A DNA stretch of 64,000 nucleotides from Alicyclobacillus herbarius DSM 13609 (GCF_000430585.1 NZ_AUMH01000020.1:1-64000), one strand, 5' to 3'; counted from the first letter of the stretch, positions 1 to 9,151 are shown. Numbers and translations are program-made. Notes: generated by a model from the sequence alone, not told the origin.

Positions 1-110
1 ACGATGGCGGAGGGGACCCACGCGTACCCATACCGAACACGACCGTTAAGCCCTCCAGCGCCGATGATACTTGGAGCGGGAGCTCCTGGGAAAGTAGGAC
101 GTTGCCAGGC
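1..110 (+). rRNA. rrf: 5S ribosomal RNA, 5' end cut by window
   Basis: The sequence has the bacterial 5S features: the CCGAACACG block near 33-41, a GCGGGAGCTCC-like arm and the terminal GTTGCCAGGC. Only a few bases at the 5' end lie outside the window. It is followed at once by a strong intrinsic terminator, as expected for the last gene of an rRNA operon; the 16S and 23S genes would lie upstream of the window. Confidence 0.93.
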
Positions 111-133
111 GAGGGAAGGACACCGAAAGAAAG

Positions 134-173
134 CACCCTGAGGTGAGCAGGACTCATCTCAGGGTGTTTTTTT
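134..173 (+). terminator. Rho-independent terminator of the rRNA operon
   Basis: The 14-bp stem CACCCTGAGGTGAG pairs with CTCATCTCAGGGTG with one G-T pair, a short loop, then seven T. The complementary strand after the stem is also T-rich, so the same hairpin may terminate bioB, which ends at 189 on the other strand. Confidence 0.93.
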
Positions 174-188
174 GGTGATGCTGCGGGG

Positions 189-1178
189 CTATTCGGCAGG
201 CTCAATCTCGAAGCCGAAATCCTCAATCATCCTCCAATCGGCCTCGGCCGCCTGTCCTGGTGTGGTGAGGTAATCCCCGACAAAGATGGAGTTGGCCGCG
301 TAGAGGGCGAGCGGCTGCACGCTGCGCAGATGATGTTCACGCCCGCCCGCGACGCGAATTTCCTTTGTAGGATTGACAAACCGCATCATCGCCAAGATTT
401 TCAGACACTCCATCGGCGTCAGGTCACAGTATCCCTCAAGTGGAGTTCCATCAATCGGATTGAGAAAGTTGCACGGAATGGAATCCACGTTAAGATCCCG
501 TAAGGCGAAGGCAATGTCGACGCGCTCCTCCGGGCTTTCCCCCATACCAAAAATGGCACCGGAGCAGGGAGAGAGACCTGCGGCCTGAACATGCTGAAGC
601 GTCTTCACTCTGTCCTCGTAGCCGTGCGTTGAGCAGATATTTTGGTAGTGGTTGGCGCTGGTGTTAAGATTGTGGTTGTACCGATGGACACCGGCCGCGG
701 CCAATTTCTGGGCTTGTTCCGGGGTGACAAGGCCGAGGCAGCAGCAGATGCGCAGCGGGGTCGTGTTGCGAATTTCACGGACAGCTGCGGCCACCTCTTC
801 CACTTCCCGATTGGACGGACGCCGGCCCGACATGACAATGCAGTATGTAGAAGCTCTACGGGCAAGTGCTTCTTGCGCGCCCTCGATGAGCTGCTGGCGT
901 GTCAACAGCGGGTACTTCTCAATCGGGGCCTGGGATATCACCGATTGCGAGCAGTACGCACAATCCTCCGGACACAGGCCCGATTTCGCGTTTACAATCA
1001 TGTTTAACTTCACGGTGTTGCCATAGTAGTGTCGGCGCAGTTGGTACGCGCCATCGAGCAGGGATAATACCTCGCTGTCCTCCAACTGCAGCATGGCAAG
1101 GGCTTCTTCCCGGGTGACCTCATCTCCTGCCAGCACTCGGTTGGCCAACTCCCGCCATGCGTTGCTCATGTCTACCAC
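189..1178 (-). CDS. bioB: Biotin synthase
   Basis: Radical SAM enzyme that inserts sulfur into dethiobiotin, the last step of biotin synthesis. The CxxxCxxC cluster motif is present in GLCPEDCAYCSQS, followed by family blocks such as YNHNLNTS and GREHHLRSVQPLAL. I place the start at GTG 1178 because AAGGAGGG lies 6 nt upstream; ATG 1169 is the alternative, and an upstream GTG at 1199 would put the ribosome binding site inside the gene. Length is about 329 aa, normal for the family. It stands alone: no bioA, bioD or bioF lies nearby. A BirA-type operator lies just upstream, so repression by biotin is likely. Confidence 0.96.
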   Translation of the reverse strand: MVDMSNAWRELANRVLAGDEVTREEALAMLQLEDSEVLSLLDGAYQLRRHYYGNTVKLNMIVNAKSGLCPEDCAYCSQSVISQAPIEKYPLLTRQQLIEGAQEALARRASTYCIVMSGRRPSNREVEEVAAAVREIRNTTPLRICCCLGLVTPEQAQKLAAAGVHRYNHNLNTSANHYQNICSTHGYEDRVKTLQHVQAAGLSPCSGAIFGMGESPEERVDIAFALRDLNVDSIPCNFLNPIDGTPLEGYCDLTPMECLKILAMMRFVNPTKEIRVAGGREHHLRSVQPLALYAANSIFVGDYLTTPGQAAEADWRMIEDFGFEIEPAE

Positions 1179-1204
1179 GATTTGCCCTCCTTGTCGCACA
1201 AATA

Positions 1205-1235
1205 TGTAAACATTTATACATCGTAGAGTTTACAA
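1205..1235 (-). promoter_or_regulatory. BirA operator upstream of bioB
   Basis: Read on the minus strand, TTGTAAAC and GTTTACA are separated by exactly 16 bp, the arrangement of the BirA (biotin repressor) operator. The site lies about 27 bp before the bioB start. A second site with the same half-sites and spacing lies at 23167-23198 in front of bioY. An AT-rich TATAAA lies inside the spacer and may be part of the promoter, but I could not define a convincing -35. Confidence 0.87.
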
Positions 1236-1331
1236 TACTTCTGCAGGTTTGGCGACACCGTCCTCGAAAACCACCTGGTTGACCCCGCCTTCCTGCTACA
1301 ATAGGGGCGAGAGCCAGAAAGGGGGCGTACG

Positions 1332-2330
1332 ATGCCGAACCCGAATCGGATGGATGTGACAATTGAGCGCGTGTTCGATCTCGCCGGCTGCGAGGCATGT
1401 CAGCGGATCGCTAGCAGCGTATGGGGAGCGCATGTCGCCTGTTCGACGCCACAAATGTTGGTGCACGCCAAGTACGGGGGCGTGGTCTTGCTGGCCAAGG
1501 TCCACCAGGACCCCGTGGGGTTTTTGTTCAGTTTTCCGACCGTCTACCGTGAGCGTCTTGTGCTATGGTCCCACGAAACCGCCGTGTTATCGGAATGGCG
1601 GCACGCGGGTATCGGTGCCCATTTGAAACGGACGCAGTACCAGCTGGCCCGGGAGCTGGGTTACCCGGCCATCGCCTGGACGTACGATCCGCTGGTCGCC
1701 CGCAACGCCCACTTTAACCTCAATAAGCTCGGCGCTCGCATCGAGGAATACCTTGTCAACGCCTACGGGGTCGATCCGTCCGACCGCATCAACCAAGGCC
1801 TGGAGACGGATCGATTCATCGCCGTCTGGGAAATCACCCCGGCGCCACCAACCCGTCCATTGCCAGCCTTGGAATCTCCCGCCGACCCAAGGGTACAAAC
1901 ACGGGAAGCCAATCCTTCCTGCCTACACGAACGTGCGGTGTCTGCGCCAACATCGTTTCGCGAGCCGATCTCCGCCCGTCTTCTTTCGACGGCGGACGAG
2001 ACGGGGCAACCGGTGCTGGACGAAACACTGCTCCAAAGGCTCGCGTCTGCAGATGAGCCCACTTTCCGTGCGGATCGAGCGCAAGTGCATCGCCCGGCTG
2101 CAATTCAAACGCAGATTCCATCCGATTTCAGCCAGTGCATCGCCTCCCACCCGGAGGCAGCGAACGCGTGGCGGCACGCCTTCCGTCAAGCCGCCCAGGC
2201 ACTGTTCCTTGCCGGTTACCGGCCGCAGGCGTTTCGGTCCGGCGCAAAACCCTACTACACTTGGGCCCTTGTCTGCGATACGCCAAAAGTCGCTGCTGTA
2301 ATCGGCGAGGAAATCGACAGCCGCCCGTAG
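1332..2330 (+). CDS. GNAT-family acetyltransferase (COG3375-like)
   Basis: Predicted N-acetyltransferase of about 332 aa. The first ~185 residues look like a GNAT fold: an acetyl-CoA-binding region around LSEWRHAGIGAHLKR and a following YPAIAWTYDPL segment. The last ~145 residues are a separate region I do not recognise. The ATG has AAGGGGG about 6 nt upstream. Proteins of this group are often encoded next to MenC-type N-acylamino acid racemases, as here. That suggests the pair acts in acylated amino acid metabolism, one acylating and the other racemising the acyl derivative. The function is inference from family and context; the substrate is unknown. Confidence 0.72.
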   Translation: MPNPNRMDVTIERVFDLAGCEACQRIASSVWGAHVACSTPQMLVHAKYGGVVLLAKVHQDPVGFLFSFPTVYRERLVLWSHETAVLSEWRHAGIGAHLKRTQYQLARELGYPAIAWTYDPLVARNAHFNLNKLGARIEEYLVNAYGVDPSDRINQGLETDRFIAVWEITPAPPTRPLPALESPADPRVQTREANPSCLHERAVSAPTSFREPISARLLSTADETGQPVLDETLLQRLASADEPTFRADRAQVHRPAAIQTQIPSDFSQCIASHPEAANAWRHAFRQAAQALFLAGYRPQAFRSGAKPYYTWALVCDTPKVAAVIGEEIDSRP

Positions 2331-2435
2331 TCTTACCGGGATGCATCCTGGGTAGATGCGTCGTAATCTAGCCCGAATTGAGAGATGACGGGCCGAGGGT
2401 GTACAAAAAGCCAGTTTGAAAGCAGAGGGGTTCCA

Positions 2436-3587
2436 ATGAAGGTAAAATCAATTCACCTGCGGCGCTTGCAGCTGCCGATGCAGGAGCCGTTCGAGACCTC
2501 GTTCGGCGTGGAAGAGGATAAAGACGTCATCCTCGTTCAACTGGAAACCGAGAGCGGATGCATGGGCTACGCGGAGTGCGTGGCGATGTCCGCGCCCTTG
2601 TATTCGGAGGAGACGACTGGCACCGCGTGGCATATCCTGACCGATTTCCTGGTTCCGTTTCTATTCCAAACCCCCGCGCTCACGGACCTTACCCGTGTCG
2701 AGGACCTGCTTCAGGTTCGCCACCACTTTGCTCGCTTCAAACGCAACCAAATGGCCAAGGCCGCCCTGGAGATGGCCTTGTGGGACGCGTTTGCGGCCGA
2801 GACCAACACGCCTCTCGCGGATCTCCTCGGCGGGGATAAGGTGGCGATCCCGGTCGGCATCAGCGTAGGCATTCAGTCCAGCACAACCGCCCTGCTGAAA
2901 AAGGTCGAAGGCTATCTGAAACAAGGCTTTCAACGGATTAAGGTGAAGATTAAACCGGGATATGACCTGGAGCCGCTCACCGCCTTGCGTCAGGCGTTCG
3001 GCGACATCCCGTTGATGGCGGATGCCAATAGCGCCTACACCCTGGCTGACGTCGACACGTTTCGCCGCCTGGACAGCCTCGGCCTGATGATGATTGAGCA
3101 GCCGCTGGCGCACGACGACCTGTTCGATCACGCCACCCTCCAACAGCAGTTAGCCACGCCCATTTGTCTGGATGAGAGCATTCACCACGCGGAGGACGCC
3201 CAGAAGGCCATCGAACACGGTGCCTGCCGCATCATCAATTTGAAACTGGGGCGCGTTGGCGGGTTTGGCGAAGCCTTGGCGATTCACGAGGTCTGCCAGG
3301 CCCACGGGGTTCCGCTTTGGTGCGGCGGCATGCTGGAAACCGGCATCGGCCGTTTGCACAACATTGCCATCACCGCGCTGCCCGGTTTCACCCTGCCCGG
3401 GGACACCGCGCCCAGCGCCCGCTACTTTGCCGAAGACCTTATCGATCCGCCCGTTGTCTTCACCCGCCCCGGCTTCTTGGCGGTTGAGCCGCTCTGTGGA
3501 GTTGGGGCGCGGGTGCGGGCGGATCGTTTGGAGAAATGGACCGTAGAGGAGGCGCACCTGACTCGCAAGGACGTTGTGGGACTCTGA
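2436..3587 (+). CDS. menC: MenC-type enolase: o-succinylbenzoate synthase / N-acylamino acid racemase
   Basis: Enolase-superfamily protein of 383 aa. The KxK acid-base motif is in RIKVKIKPG, the metal ligands are the Asp of DANSAY, the Glu of IEQPL and the Asp of CLDESI, and the second catalytic Lys lies in INLKLGRVGG. This is the OSBS/NSAR subgroup, whose members make o-succinylbenzoate for menaquinone, racemise N-acylamino acids, or do both. No other men gene is near, and the upstream neighbour is an acetyltransferase, which favours the racemase role or dual activity. ATG 2436 follows AGAGGGG; the open frame extends upstream without a ribosome binding site. Confidence 0.85.
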   Translation: MKVKSIHLRRLQLPMQEPFETSFGVEEDKDVILVQLETESGCMGYAECVAMSAPLYSEETTGTAWHILTDFLVPFLFQTPALTDLTRVEDLLQVRHHFARFKRNQMAKAALEMALWDAFAAETNTPLADLLGGDKVAIPVGISVGIQSSTTALLKKVEGYLKQGFQRIKVKIKPGYDLEPLTALRQAFGDIPLMADANSAYTLADVDTFRRLDSLGLMMIEQPLAHDDLFDHATLQQQLATPICLDESIHHAEDAQKAIEHGACRIINLKLGRVGGFGEALAIHEVCQAHGVPLWCGGMLETGIGRLHNIAITALPGFTLPGDTAPSARYFAEDLIDPPVVFTRPGFLAVEPLCGVGARVRADRLEKWTVEEAHLTRKDVVGL

Positions 3588-3686
3588 ACTCGTCCCCCGC
3601 TTTGCACATATTTCCTGTTTCCCTCGGACACACTGATCCTGTTCTATGGATAGCCGGTGTGGTGTGCCGGAAATGGGGGGATGGGC

Positions 3687-3866
3687 GTGAAGCGAGACCT
3701 TGTCGATGCGTTGTTGTGCTTCTTCATTGGTGACGAAATCGACATAAATCCATCGCCATCGCGCAGGTACTTTGAAGTCACCCCCAGACGTCCGGCACCC
3801 TGGGACTTGCCGTCAGAGAGACCAATTCGTCCACAGTCGCTCTGGCCGGATGACGGCGATTTCTGA
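3687..3866 (+). CDS. Small hypothetical protein
   Basis: A 59-codon frame beginning GTG AAG CGA GAC, 6 nt after a run of G within GGGGGGATGGGC that could serve as ribosome binding site. The product begins VKRDLVDALLCFFIG and contains RRYFEVTPRRPAP; it has a short hydrophobic start and no motif I recognise. It fills most of the otherwise empty stretch 3588-3904. The opposite strand is also open here, so coding capacity is uncertain. Confidence 0.35.
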   Translation: MKRDLVDALLCFFIGDEIDINPSPSRRYFEVTPRRPAPWDLPSERPIRPQSLWPDDGDF

Positions 3867-3904
3867 CGGGCTTGTCCCACGCCGGCAGTCGGAGGTGCAC
3901 AGGC

Positions 3905-4987
3905 ATGCGTTTTGCGATGATCGGGGAACGTCTCAGCCCACGCCAGCAGTGGTTGGCGGACGGGTTAGACAGAGAATTGCAGCGAAGGGGGCACGATGCC
4001 GCCGAGGCCGGGGAAGAGCAGCTGCACCTAGTGTTGAATTTTGCCGACTCGGACCACCCGCGTCCGTACCGGCGCAAGGCTCAGGCTACCTATGTGGTGA
4101 CAATCGCGCAAGTGGATGAACGGCCGCTGAGCATCTTGCGGGCGGGCTATCCGATTCTGGTTCGGTCTCTGTCGAATCTGCTGATTCTGTTGGTCAACGC
4201 GAAAGATGATTTCGACACCTATTTTGTTACCTTGGAGCAAGGGTTTTACCGCGTCCCGCATACGGGGGACGATGACGACTACTTCGCCCGCGTCTATCAG
4301 CGCTTGGAACCGTTAGCCACCTCAAACCTGATTATCAACAATGACTTTCATCCGGATTTGCCGGAAGAGCTTTGGGAAGGGGACGACATTACCCGGCAGG
4401 TCAGCCGCGCCGCCAAGCAAATCGAAGCGATGGATTTGTGGCCGGCACCGTTCCCGATACAGGAAATCCTGCCGCCAGAGGATTTGCGCCATGTCAAGCG
4501 CCTCTACGGCATCGGTGGCCTATCTTATGGCAACCTGAGCGCGCGCAAGGATGGCCGCCGTTTCTGGATGAGCGCGAGTGGTGTCAACAAGGCGAACCTG
4601 AAGACGATTGGGGAAGACATCCTCTTGGTCAAGCAGTTTGATGACCGGCGCAAAGCCATGCAGCTGAGCGTGCCCCCACATGTGACGCCACGCCGGGTGT
4701 CGGTGGACGCGATTGAACACTGGATGATTTACACCGAACACCCGAATGTCGGGGCGATTGTCCACATTCATGCCTGGATTGACGGCATCCCCTCGACCCA
4801 AATCAACTATCCCTGCGGCACGGTGGAGCTGGCGCGGGCGGTCGCGGACGAGGTGCGTCGCGCAAAAGACCCATCAAGAGCCATTATTGGCCTCAAGAAT
4901 CACGGGATGACCATCACCGGCCCCGATTTGGACGATATATTCGAGCGCATTGACGGGAAGGTGATTCCACAGGTACCGATGGCCTGA
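3905..4987 (+). CDS. Class II aldolase/adducin-domain protein with unknown N-terminal domain
   Basis: 360 aa. The C-terminal part (about residues 195-355) is a class II aldolase/adducin fold: GGLSYGNLSARKDGRRFWM, the metal-binding HIHAW and the later His in LKNHGMTITGPDLDD. Family members are aldolases or epimerases acting on phosphorylated sugars. The first ~190 residues form a different domain (MRFAMIGERLSPRQQWLADG onward) that I do not recognise. ATG 3905 has GGAGGTG 7 nt upstream. The gene appears monocistronic. The substrate is not predictable from sequence. Confidence 0.8.
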   Translation: MRFAMIGERLSPRQQWLADGLDRELQRRGHDAAEAGEEQLHLVLNFADSDHPRPYRRKAQATYVVTIAQVDERPLSILRAGYPILVRSLSNLLILLVNAKDDFDTYFVTLEQGFYRVPHTGDDDDYFARVYQRLEPLATSNLIINNDFHPDLPEELWEGDDITRQVSRAAKQIEAMDLWPAPFPIQEILPPEDLRHVKRLYGIGGLSYGNLSARKDGRRFWMSASGVNKANLKTIGEDILLVKQFDDRRKAMQLSVPPHVTPRRVSVDAIEHWMIYTEHPNVGAIVHIHAWIDGIPSTQINYPCGTVELARAVADEVRRAKDPSRAIIGLKNHGMTITGPDLDDIFERIDGKVIPQVPMA

Positions 4988-5109
4988 TAGAGGGGCGCCG
5001 CGCGTGGGCCGGCGGTCGTAGGCTCGTAAAATGGAGCGGCCTCCGCGTGAGATGCGGCTTTCCTCGGCAGCCGGGCACTTTGGCCCTTGAGCATGCGTCG
5101 CGGACAGAT

Positions 5110-5979
5110 TTAAGTTCCTATGGGGCCGGATTCGCGGGTCTCACCCGGCTCGTGCGATCGCGTAGTTTCTGCCAGGACCAGGCTATCCCACCCGCGAATC
5201 GTCAAGCGATAATACGACTCCATCAGCCGCGGGAAGGCGTATGCCAATCGCGCGGCCACGCCAAGGCGACGTGGGATGGTCGTTTCCTCACGCCGCCGCC
5301 TTATGGCGCGCACCACCTCCCGCGCCGCCGCCTCCGCACCGAGCACCGGCACCCCCGGCGGCAGGCGGTACATGCCCCCGTGAATGTACTTCTCAATCAG
5401 CGGCGTAAGCACCGGCCCTGGGGAAAGGATGCCGACGTGGATGCCCTCTGGCCGCAGCTCTTGCCGCAGGGACAAGGCAAACCCGCGTAGTGCGTGCTTG
5501 CTGGCCGCGTAGGCCGTAAAGAACGCGGGCGTGCACTGAACGGACACCGAGGATACGTAGTAGATGGACTTCCCCGTGCCGTTGCGAATCAGCGGCAGCA
5601 AGGCTTGCGTCATCCGCACCGCCCCCCAGTAGTTCACGTCCATCGCCTGCTTCGCTTCTTCAATGTCAAGGTGTTCCGCCGGAGCCAAGGCAAACACGGC
5701 GGCCCCGTAGACGAAGATGTCCACTTTGCCATAAGTCTCGCGCAGCCATTGGGCCAGTTCCTTCACATCGGCCGCGCGGGCGCAGTCTGCCGCATACACG
5801 GCCGGTTGGCGGCCTGACTGACGGCAAATCTCCGCCGCCGCCTCATCCAGTCCCGCCTTTCCTCGCGCTACCAGCACCACCTGGGCACCGGACTGGGCGA
5901 GCTGGCGGGCCGCGGCCCGGCCAATGCCTCCAGACCCCCCCACCATCACAACCACTGGTGCATCGTGATCACGGCGCAT
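5110..5979 (-). CDS. Short-chain dehydrogenase/reductase
   Basis: Classical SDR of 289 aa. It has the NAD(P)-binding GGSGGIGRAAA near the N-terminus, the Tyr-Lys catalytic pair in YAASKHALRGF with the preceding Ser in YYVSSVSVQ, and the SPGPVLTPL segment after the active site. The C-terminal ~50 residues are longer than minimal SDRs and contain an aromatic-rich stretch that may contact membrane. AGGAGA lies 9 nt before the ATG. It converges on the aldolase gene. The substrate is unknown; acyl or sterol-like substrates are common for this DltE/YqjQ-like shape. Confidence 0.85.
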   Translation of the reverse strand: MRRDHDAPVVVMVGGSGGIGRAAARQLAQSGAQVVLVARGKAGLDEAAAEICRQSGRQPAVYAADCARAADVKELAQWLRETYGKVDIFVYGAAVFALAPAEHLDIEEAKQAMDVNYWGAVRMTQALLPLIRNGTGKSIYYVSSVSVQCTPAFFTAYAASKHALRGFALSLRQELRPEGIHVGILSPGPVLTPLIEKYIHGGMYRLPPGVPVLGAEAAAREVVRAIRRRREETTIPRRLGVAARLAYAFPRLMESYYRLTIRGWDSLVLAETTRSHEPGETRESGPIGT

Positions 5980-6137
5980 CTACCGTCTCTCCTTTATCCT
6001 CTTTGTTCCTCAGTATAGCCGAGCCGCACGCCTGTAAATCACCAGCTCGCGGGTTTCCATGACAACCCGGAATGAGCCTCAGAGCCCTAGGACACGCTAG
6101 CGGATGGTGACCGTGAAAGGAGAAGGAGATATATCGC

Positions 6138-6836
6138 ATGAATCAGTGGCTTATCCCTCGGATTGCCGCATTGGTTCGTCTGTATTACCAGGTCTTTTAC
6201 CGCGTACGGGTGATGGGTCATCCCTTTCCCGACTTGTCGCAGGGTCCTGTTATCGTTGCGGGGAATCACGTCTCGATGAACGATCCGGTCCTCTTAAGCG
6301 CCTTTCTCAGTCCCTCTATCCGCTTTATGGCGAAAGAGGAGCTATTCCGGGTACCGGGGCTGTGCTGGTTGATACGCAAAATGGGCGCATTCCCGGTGGT
6401 CCGGCGGGGCATTGGTATCGGCGCTATCCGCAAGGGGCTCGCGATTCTTCGCGCGGGTGGTATGGTCGGCATCTTCCCAGAGGGCACCCGTAACCACGGC
6501 GGCCCGCTGTTGCCCGCCAAACCGGGCGTGGGGTTTCTCGCGGTTCGCACCGGCGCGGTGATTGTACCGGTGGCTATCACACTCCGGCCACGTCGCATCT
6601 TTCGCCGCAACGAAATTCGCGTTGGTCAACCGATTGTCGTGACGTCCCAATGGAAATCCGATTACCGGGCCTTGGCCCGACACGTTCTGGCCACGGTTGA
6701 TGAGATGCTGCAGGTGCCGTATTCCACGACGGCCGGCAGCCGCCAGGGGGAAACGTCCGCCGAGTCCCCGTCGCCCTCCGATGCAGCCGTTTCGGTCAAT
6801 TCCGGGCCTGTGTCGCCGGAAGCCGAGTTGGAGTGA
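6138..6836 (+). CDS. plsC: 1-acyl-sn-glycerol-3-phosphate acyltransferase
   Basis: Lysophosphatidic acid acyltransferase that makes phosphatidic acid at the membrane. The HX4D catalytic motif is NHVSMND (about residue 41) and the glycerol-phosphate motif is FPEGTRN. Length is 232 aa with a low-complexity Ser/Ala/Pro tail of about 35 residues that may not be structured. The ATG follows AAGGAGAAGGAG. It converges on a DagK-type kinase gene whose stop lies 5 bp away; together with the GT4 gene this is a small lipid-synthesis neighbourhood. Confidence 0.92.
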   Translation: MNQWLIPRIAALVRLYYQVFYRVRVMGHPFPDLSQGPVIVAGNHVSMNDPVLLSAFLSPSIRFMAKEELFRVPGLCWLIRKMGAFPVVRRGIGIGAIRKGLAILRAGGMVGIFPEGTRNHGGPLLPAKPGVGFLAVRTGAVIVPVAITLRPRRIFRRNEIRVGQPIVVTSQWKSDYRALARHVLATVDEMLQVPYSTTAGSRQGETSAESPSPSDAAVSVNSGPVSPEAELE

Positions 6837-6841
6837 GTCGC

Positions 6842-7747
6842 CTAGTGGGTGATGGACGCTGGAGCGGTCAGGGGCGTGATAAAGCGGATGGGGCGGTCAG
6901 CCAGGCGGATCGACAAGCTTTGCGTCGCCAGCGGTTCTCCGTCCACGTGGGCGAACGTAGCGGCCGGAAATTCCACATCAATCGCATGGCCGCGCAGCGC
7001 GGTTACTACGTCCGTGCGGCGAATGTGATTACCGCTGTAGACGAGTGGAAACAAACGCAGAAACTTCATCTTGTTCAATTTGGAGACGACACAGACGTTG
7101 AGTACACCGTCGTTGAACTTCGCGTTGGGAAAGAGCTTCATTCCGCCGGCGTAATAGGGGCAGTTACCGACGGCCAGCATCCAGACGTCTGAAAGGTGCA
7201 AGTGTTCCCCGTCAATGTGCAAATTGACCTCCATCGGGGCAAATGTGGCAAGAATGCGGAAGGCGCTGTACGCGTAGCCGACGGGGCCGAGGTGCTTGAG
7301 GCCGCTGTGGCGGTTGATATAATCGGCGACAATCGCATCAAAGCCCATGCCGGCCGCGATAAGGAAGCGCCGATTGTTCAAGATTGCCACGTCGACTTCC
7401 ACTTCGCTGGGGTGGTTCAGCATTTGTACAACGCGCCGAGTGGTTTTTGGCAAGCCGAGGGCACGGGCCAGGTCATTGCCGGTTCCGCAGGGAATGATAC
7501 CAATTCGAACGTCGTTGGTAATTCCATTGATAACCTCATTGACCGTGCCGTCCCCACCCACTACGACAATGCGTTCGTACTCCTGGCTGGCTTCGCGGGC
7601 GCAGGCCTCCGACTGGCCGGATGCTTGGGTAAAGACAACGTCAAACGGAAACTGTGCCCGTTCGCGTAATATGTGGGCCATCACGCGCCAGTGCCGAGCG
7701 CCGCGGCCGCGCCCAGCCGCAGGATTGACTAGGAACAATGTCTTCAT
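6842..7747 (-). CDS. Diacylglycerol kinase-type lipid kinase (DagK/YegS/BmrU family)
   Basis: 301 aa. The start MKTLFLVNPAAGRGRG has the N-P-x-A-G motif, VVGGDGTVNEVING is the nucleotide-binding GGDGT motif and IPCGTGNDLARALGL is the third conserved block. These proteins phosphorylate diacylglycerol or related lipids to return them to phosphatidic acid. ATG 7747 follows AGAGGATG; the reading frame stays open far upstream but that part lies within the GT4 gene in another frame. It is 58 bp downstream of the GT4 gene and probably cotranscribed with it. Confidence 0.9.
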   Translation of the reverse strand: MKTLFLVNPAAGRGRGARHWRVMAHILRERAQFPFDVVFTQASGQSEACAREASQEYERIVVVGGDGTVNEVINGITNDVRIGIIPCGTGNDLARALGLPKTTRRVVQMLNHPSEVEVDVAILNNRRFLIAAGMGFDAIVADYINRHSGLKHLGPVGYAYSAFRILATFAPMEVNLHIDGEHLHLSDVWMLAVGNCPYYAGGMKLFPNAKFNDGVLNVCVVSKLNKMKFLRLFPLVYSGNHIRRTDVVTALRGHAIDVEFPAATFAHVDGEPLATQSLSIRLADRPIRFITPLTAPASITH

Positions 7748-7805
7748 CGCACATCCTCTTTGTCTGACGTTTGCTTGTGATGCGGATGGCATTCCAATTC
7801 GCCTT

Positions 7806-8954
7806 TCAGCCGACCGGATCCTGCATATGAAACAGCCGATAGTAGTGATCGATGAGCTGCTGTGTGGGACCGCTCCAGTCCAGTCGGGAGACGAGTTCCT
7901 GTGCCCGCTGTCGCACCGCCTGTCGGCGGTGTTCGTTGGCAAACAAATCGGTGAGCGCGGACAGAATGGAGTTCGTATCGAGCGGATTGAACAGCCACCC
8001 AGCCCGCCCGTGTTCCAGGACTTCGCGGGTTGCCGGACTCTCGGCCGCCATGACCGGGAGCCCGCTAGCCATCGCCTCGTACAGGACGAGCCCCAACGTC
8101 TCGGTGGTGGATGGGAAAATGAACCCATCCGCCGAGGCGTACGCTTGGGCGAGTTCGTCCCCGAACAGGTAGCCGGTAAAGGTGGTGTTCGTCCCGGCGA
8201 ATACCTCTTCCAACGCCTTTCTGTGCGGGCCATCCCCGACCACCGCCAGGTGGATGTCAGGCATCTTGTCGAGACACGGACGCAGCCGCTCGACGCCTTT
8301 CTCCAAAGCCAAACGCCCCACGTAAAGCAGAATGCGGGCGTTGGCCAGCGTCTGTTCATCCGCATCGGGTTGACCGAGCAGGCGCCGGCGCATCTCGACA
8401 GACCGGTGGTTCGGTGAGAAACGGTGTAAGTCAACACCCCGGTTCCACAGGGCGAGGTTGCGAAACCCGCGGGCCCGCAGTTCCGCCATGGTCGCCTCGG
8501 ACGGACAGAGGTTAATCGCTGCCCGGTTATGAATGGTCCGGAAACACCACCACAGCGCTGGTTCCAGCCAGTTCAACCGGTAGTAGCGAGCATAGGCCGG
8601 GATATGCGTATGGTACGACGCAATCAACGGTACGCGCAGGCGGCGCGAATAATAGATGGCAGCGAAGCTGAGGAAGCCCGGGTTGACCGCGTGAATCAAG
8701 TCGGGTTGAAAGTCGCGCAAGACGCGGCCCACCCGGGGGAAGGGGCGGGCAAACCGTTTCTCGGGATAGAGATAGAAGCGAAACGAAGGGACGCCTACGA
8801 TGCGCGCTGAGGCGTACTGCGGCGGCGCCCCTTCCGGCGCGAACAACAGGATCTCGTGGTCTTGGTGGGCCAGCTGGTCGAGCGTCGCGCACAAGCGCGT
8901 GACGACTCCGTCCGTACCCGGTAAAAACGTTTCCGAAAAGACTGCGATCCGCAT
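7806..8954 (-). CDS. GT4-family glycosyltransferase
   Basis: 382 aa. It begins MRIAVFSETFLPGTDGV, a typical GT-B N-terminus, and has the donor-site EX7E motif within FPSTTETLGLVLYEAMASG near residue 290. The acceptor is unknown; relatives transfer hexose to diacylglycerol or phosphatidylinositol, and the adjacent lipid kinase gene makes a glycolipid role attractive, though this is inference. ATG 8954 follows GGGGGA. It is divergent from the nfeD gene. Confidence 0.88.
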   Translation of the reverse strand: MRIAVFSETFLPGTDGVVTRLCATLDQLAHQDHEILLFAPEGAPPQYASARIVGVPSFRFYLYPEKRFARPFPRVGRVLRDFQPDLIHAVNPGFLSFAAIYYSRRLRVPLIASYHTHIPAYARYYRLNWLEPALWWCFRTIHNRAAINLCPSEATMAELRARGFRNLALWNRGVDLHRFSPNHRSVEMRRRLLGQPDADEQTLANARILLYVGRLALEKGVERLRPCLDKMPDIHLAVVGDGPHRKALEEVFAGTNTTFTGYLFGDELAQAYASADGFIFPSTTETLGLVLYEAMASGLPVMAAESPATREVLEHGRAGWLFNPLDTNSILSALTDLFANEHRRQAVRQRAQELVSRLDWSGPTQQLIDHYYRLFHMQDPVG

Positions 8955-9151
8955 GCAAATTCCCCCACCCATCACCGTTCAAATGGATATTCTCCCCGAT
9001 TGGGAAAACGCCTATACCCATGCAGACTGTGCCTGGTGCAGAGCCTGCTGAAGACCTTGTCGGCGGACGGATCCTAGGTGGCTGGAAAAAATATAGTGCA
9101 TACGCGCCAGAGGTCTGGTATAGATGAGGATAAGGCGAATCAGGAAAGTGG

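Noticed and set aside
6119-6137. Ribosome binding site AGAAGGAGATATA before plsC, identical to a common expression-vector leader
   Set aside because: The flanking sequence is chromosomal and continuous with genuine genes; a purine-rich Shine-Dalgarno of this form arises naturally.
6842-8437. Long open frame on the minus strand spanning the lipid kinase and most of the GT4 gene (531 codons)
   Set aside because: Only the part from ATG 7747 is coding; the rest is an out-of-frame reading of the GT4 gene.
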